A stretch of DNA of 64,000 nt from positions 15,917,452 through 15,981,451 of the forward strand of contig OX235267.1 in NCBI GenBank assembly GCA_944472135.2, in the 5' to 3' direction. Below are positions 63,703 through 64,000 of the stretch, piece by piece (position 1 is the first letter of the stretch; each line of letters begins with the position of its first letter). The notes under the pieces were generated by a model. The model searched no databases. It saw only the letters and a list, made by a program, of their open reading frames with translations, and was not told the DNA's origin. The position numbers and the translations under genes were made by a program. This DNA comes from Trichobilharzia regenti (Eukaryota; Platyhelminthes; Trematoda; Strigeidida; Schistosomatidae).

Positions 63703-64000
63703 AAAAACAAAATGTGACACTAACAATGAGGAACACCACTGCATTTAAATATTCTCTTTTGATGTGTGCAAGAGGAATATTCTAAAGACCTACCAGGCGA
63801 TCAGTCGGCACAATATCTCCATTCAAATCCGATAGTTTTATTTATCTCCATGTTATGCATTTTTCTTCGAAAGGTTTCACAGTCAGTTTAAACATCACTG
63901 TCATCTTTGCTGTATTAGGTAGTGAGTTAATTACATTTGTACTGGAAGACTATAGTAGGTTTCATATCAGACTAATGGAACAAACTCCCTAAGTCTATAT
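63703..64000. other. Non-coding stretch to window end
   Basis: Nothing recognised. Confidence 0.3.

Overview
The window is AT-rich eukaryotic (animal) DNA made almost entirely of retroelement debris. The best guess is a schistosomatid flatworm (Schistosoma or a close relative). The reasons are an SM-alpha-type SINE (tRNA-like head plus hammerhead ribozyme) near 5.6 kb, many Penelope-like elements (PLEs) with GIY-YIG endonucleases, RTE and CR1/Jockey-like LINEs with flatworm-style sequence, and a standard stop code. I see no bacterial operon, rRNA, true tRNA, CRISPR array or confidently identified host gene. Two short stretches (2311-2460 and 17689-17846) could be host exons between splice-like sites, but I do not recognise their products.

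Layout. 0-11 kb: a minus-strand PLE with reverse transcriptase (RT) and endonuclease (EN), RTE scraps, SINEs, then a PLE cluster at 5.8-11 kb. That cluster includes a palindromic PLE (8.39-9.92 kb) holding a solo LTR with a 5-bp target-site duplication (TSD). 11-25 kb: SINEs of several families, three RTE 3' ends, a second inverted PLE pair (14.8-15.9 kb), a minus-strand PLE (18.1-19.0 kb), and an RTE whose RT is split at the catalytic motif by a SINE (20.0 kb). 25-37 kb: fold-back tRNA-like repeats, three PLE copies, and a 5'-truncated CR1-like LINE with a 327-codon RT frame (30.1-32.56 kb). 37-50 kb: old, gene-poor sequence with SINE and PLE fragments. 50.4-56.9 kb: the best preserved region, a CR1-like LINE (EN plus RT) interrupted by a young LTR element (52590-55236). 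57-64 kb: a gene-poor stretch, then PLE, RTE and SINE fragments.

The most interesting object is the LTR element. Its two 527/529-bp LTRs look identical apart from one TA unit. It has a clean AATAT TSD, primer-binding-like and polypurine sites, gag, double zinc knuckles and a retropepsin, but no RT, RNase H or integrase. It is a recently moved gag-protease element that must have been copied by enzymes supplied in trans. A diverged solo LTR of the same family lies at 8921-9279.

The second theme is self-cleaving RNA. A tRNA(Thr)-like SINE (called SINE C here) carries a hammerhead that is intact by inspection at 8234-8279 and degraded in other copies. PLE terminal regions carry a second hammerhead type, and the SM-alpha copy a third. 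The third theme is SINE-LINE partnership. Two SINE families (A and B) share one tRNA-like head, but A ends in the 3' tail of the CR1-like LINE and B in the 3' tail of the RTE LINE, and both LINEs are in this window. Family letters (SINE A-D, PLE-A to PLE-F) are my own labels. All calls come from reading by eye; element boundaries are approximate unless a TSD is given.
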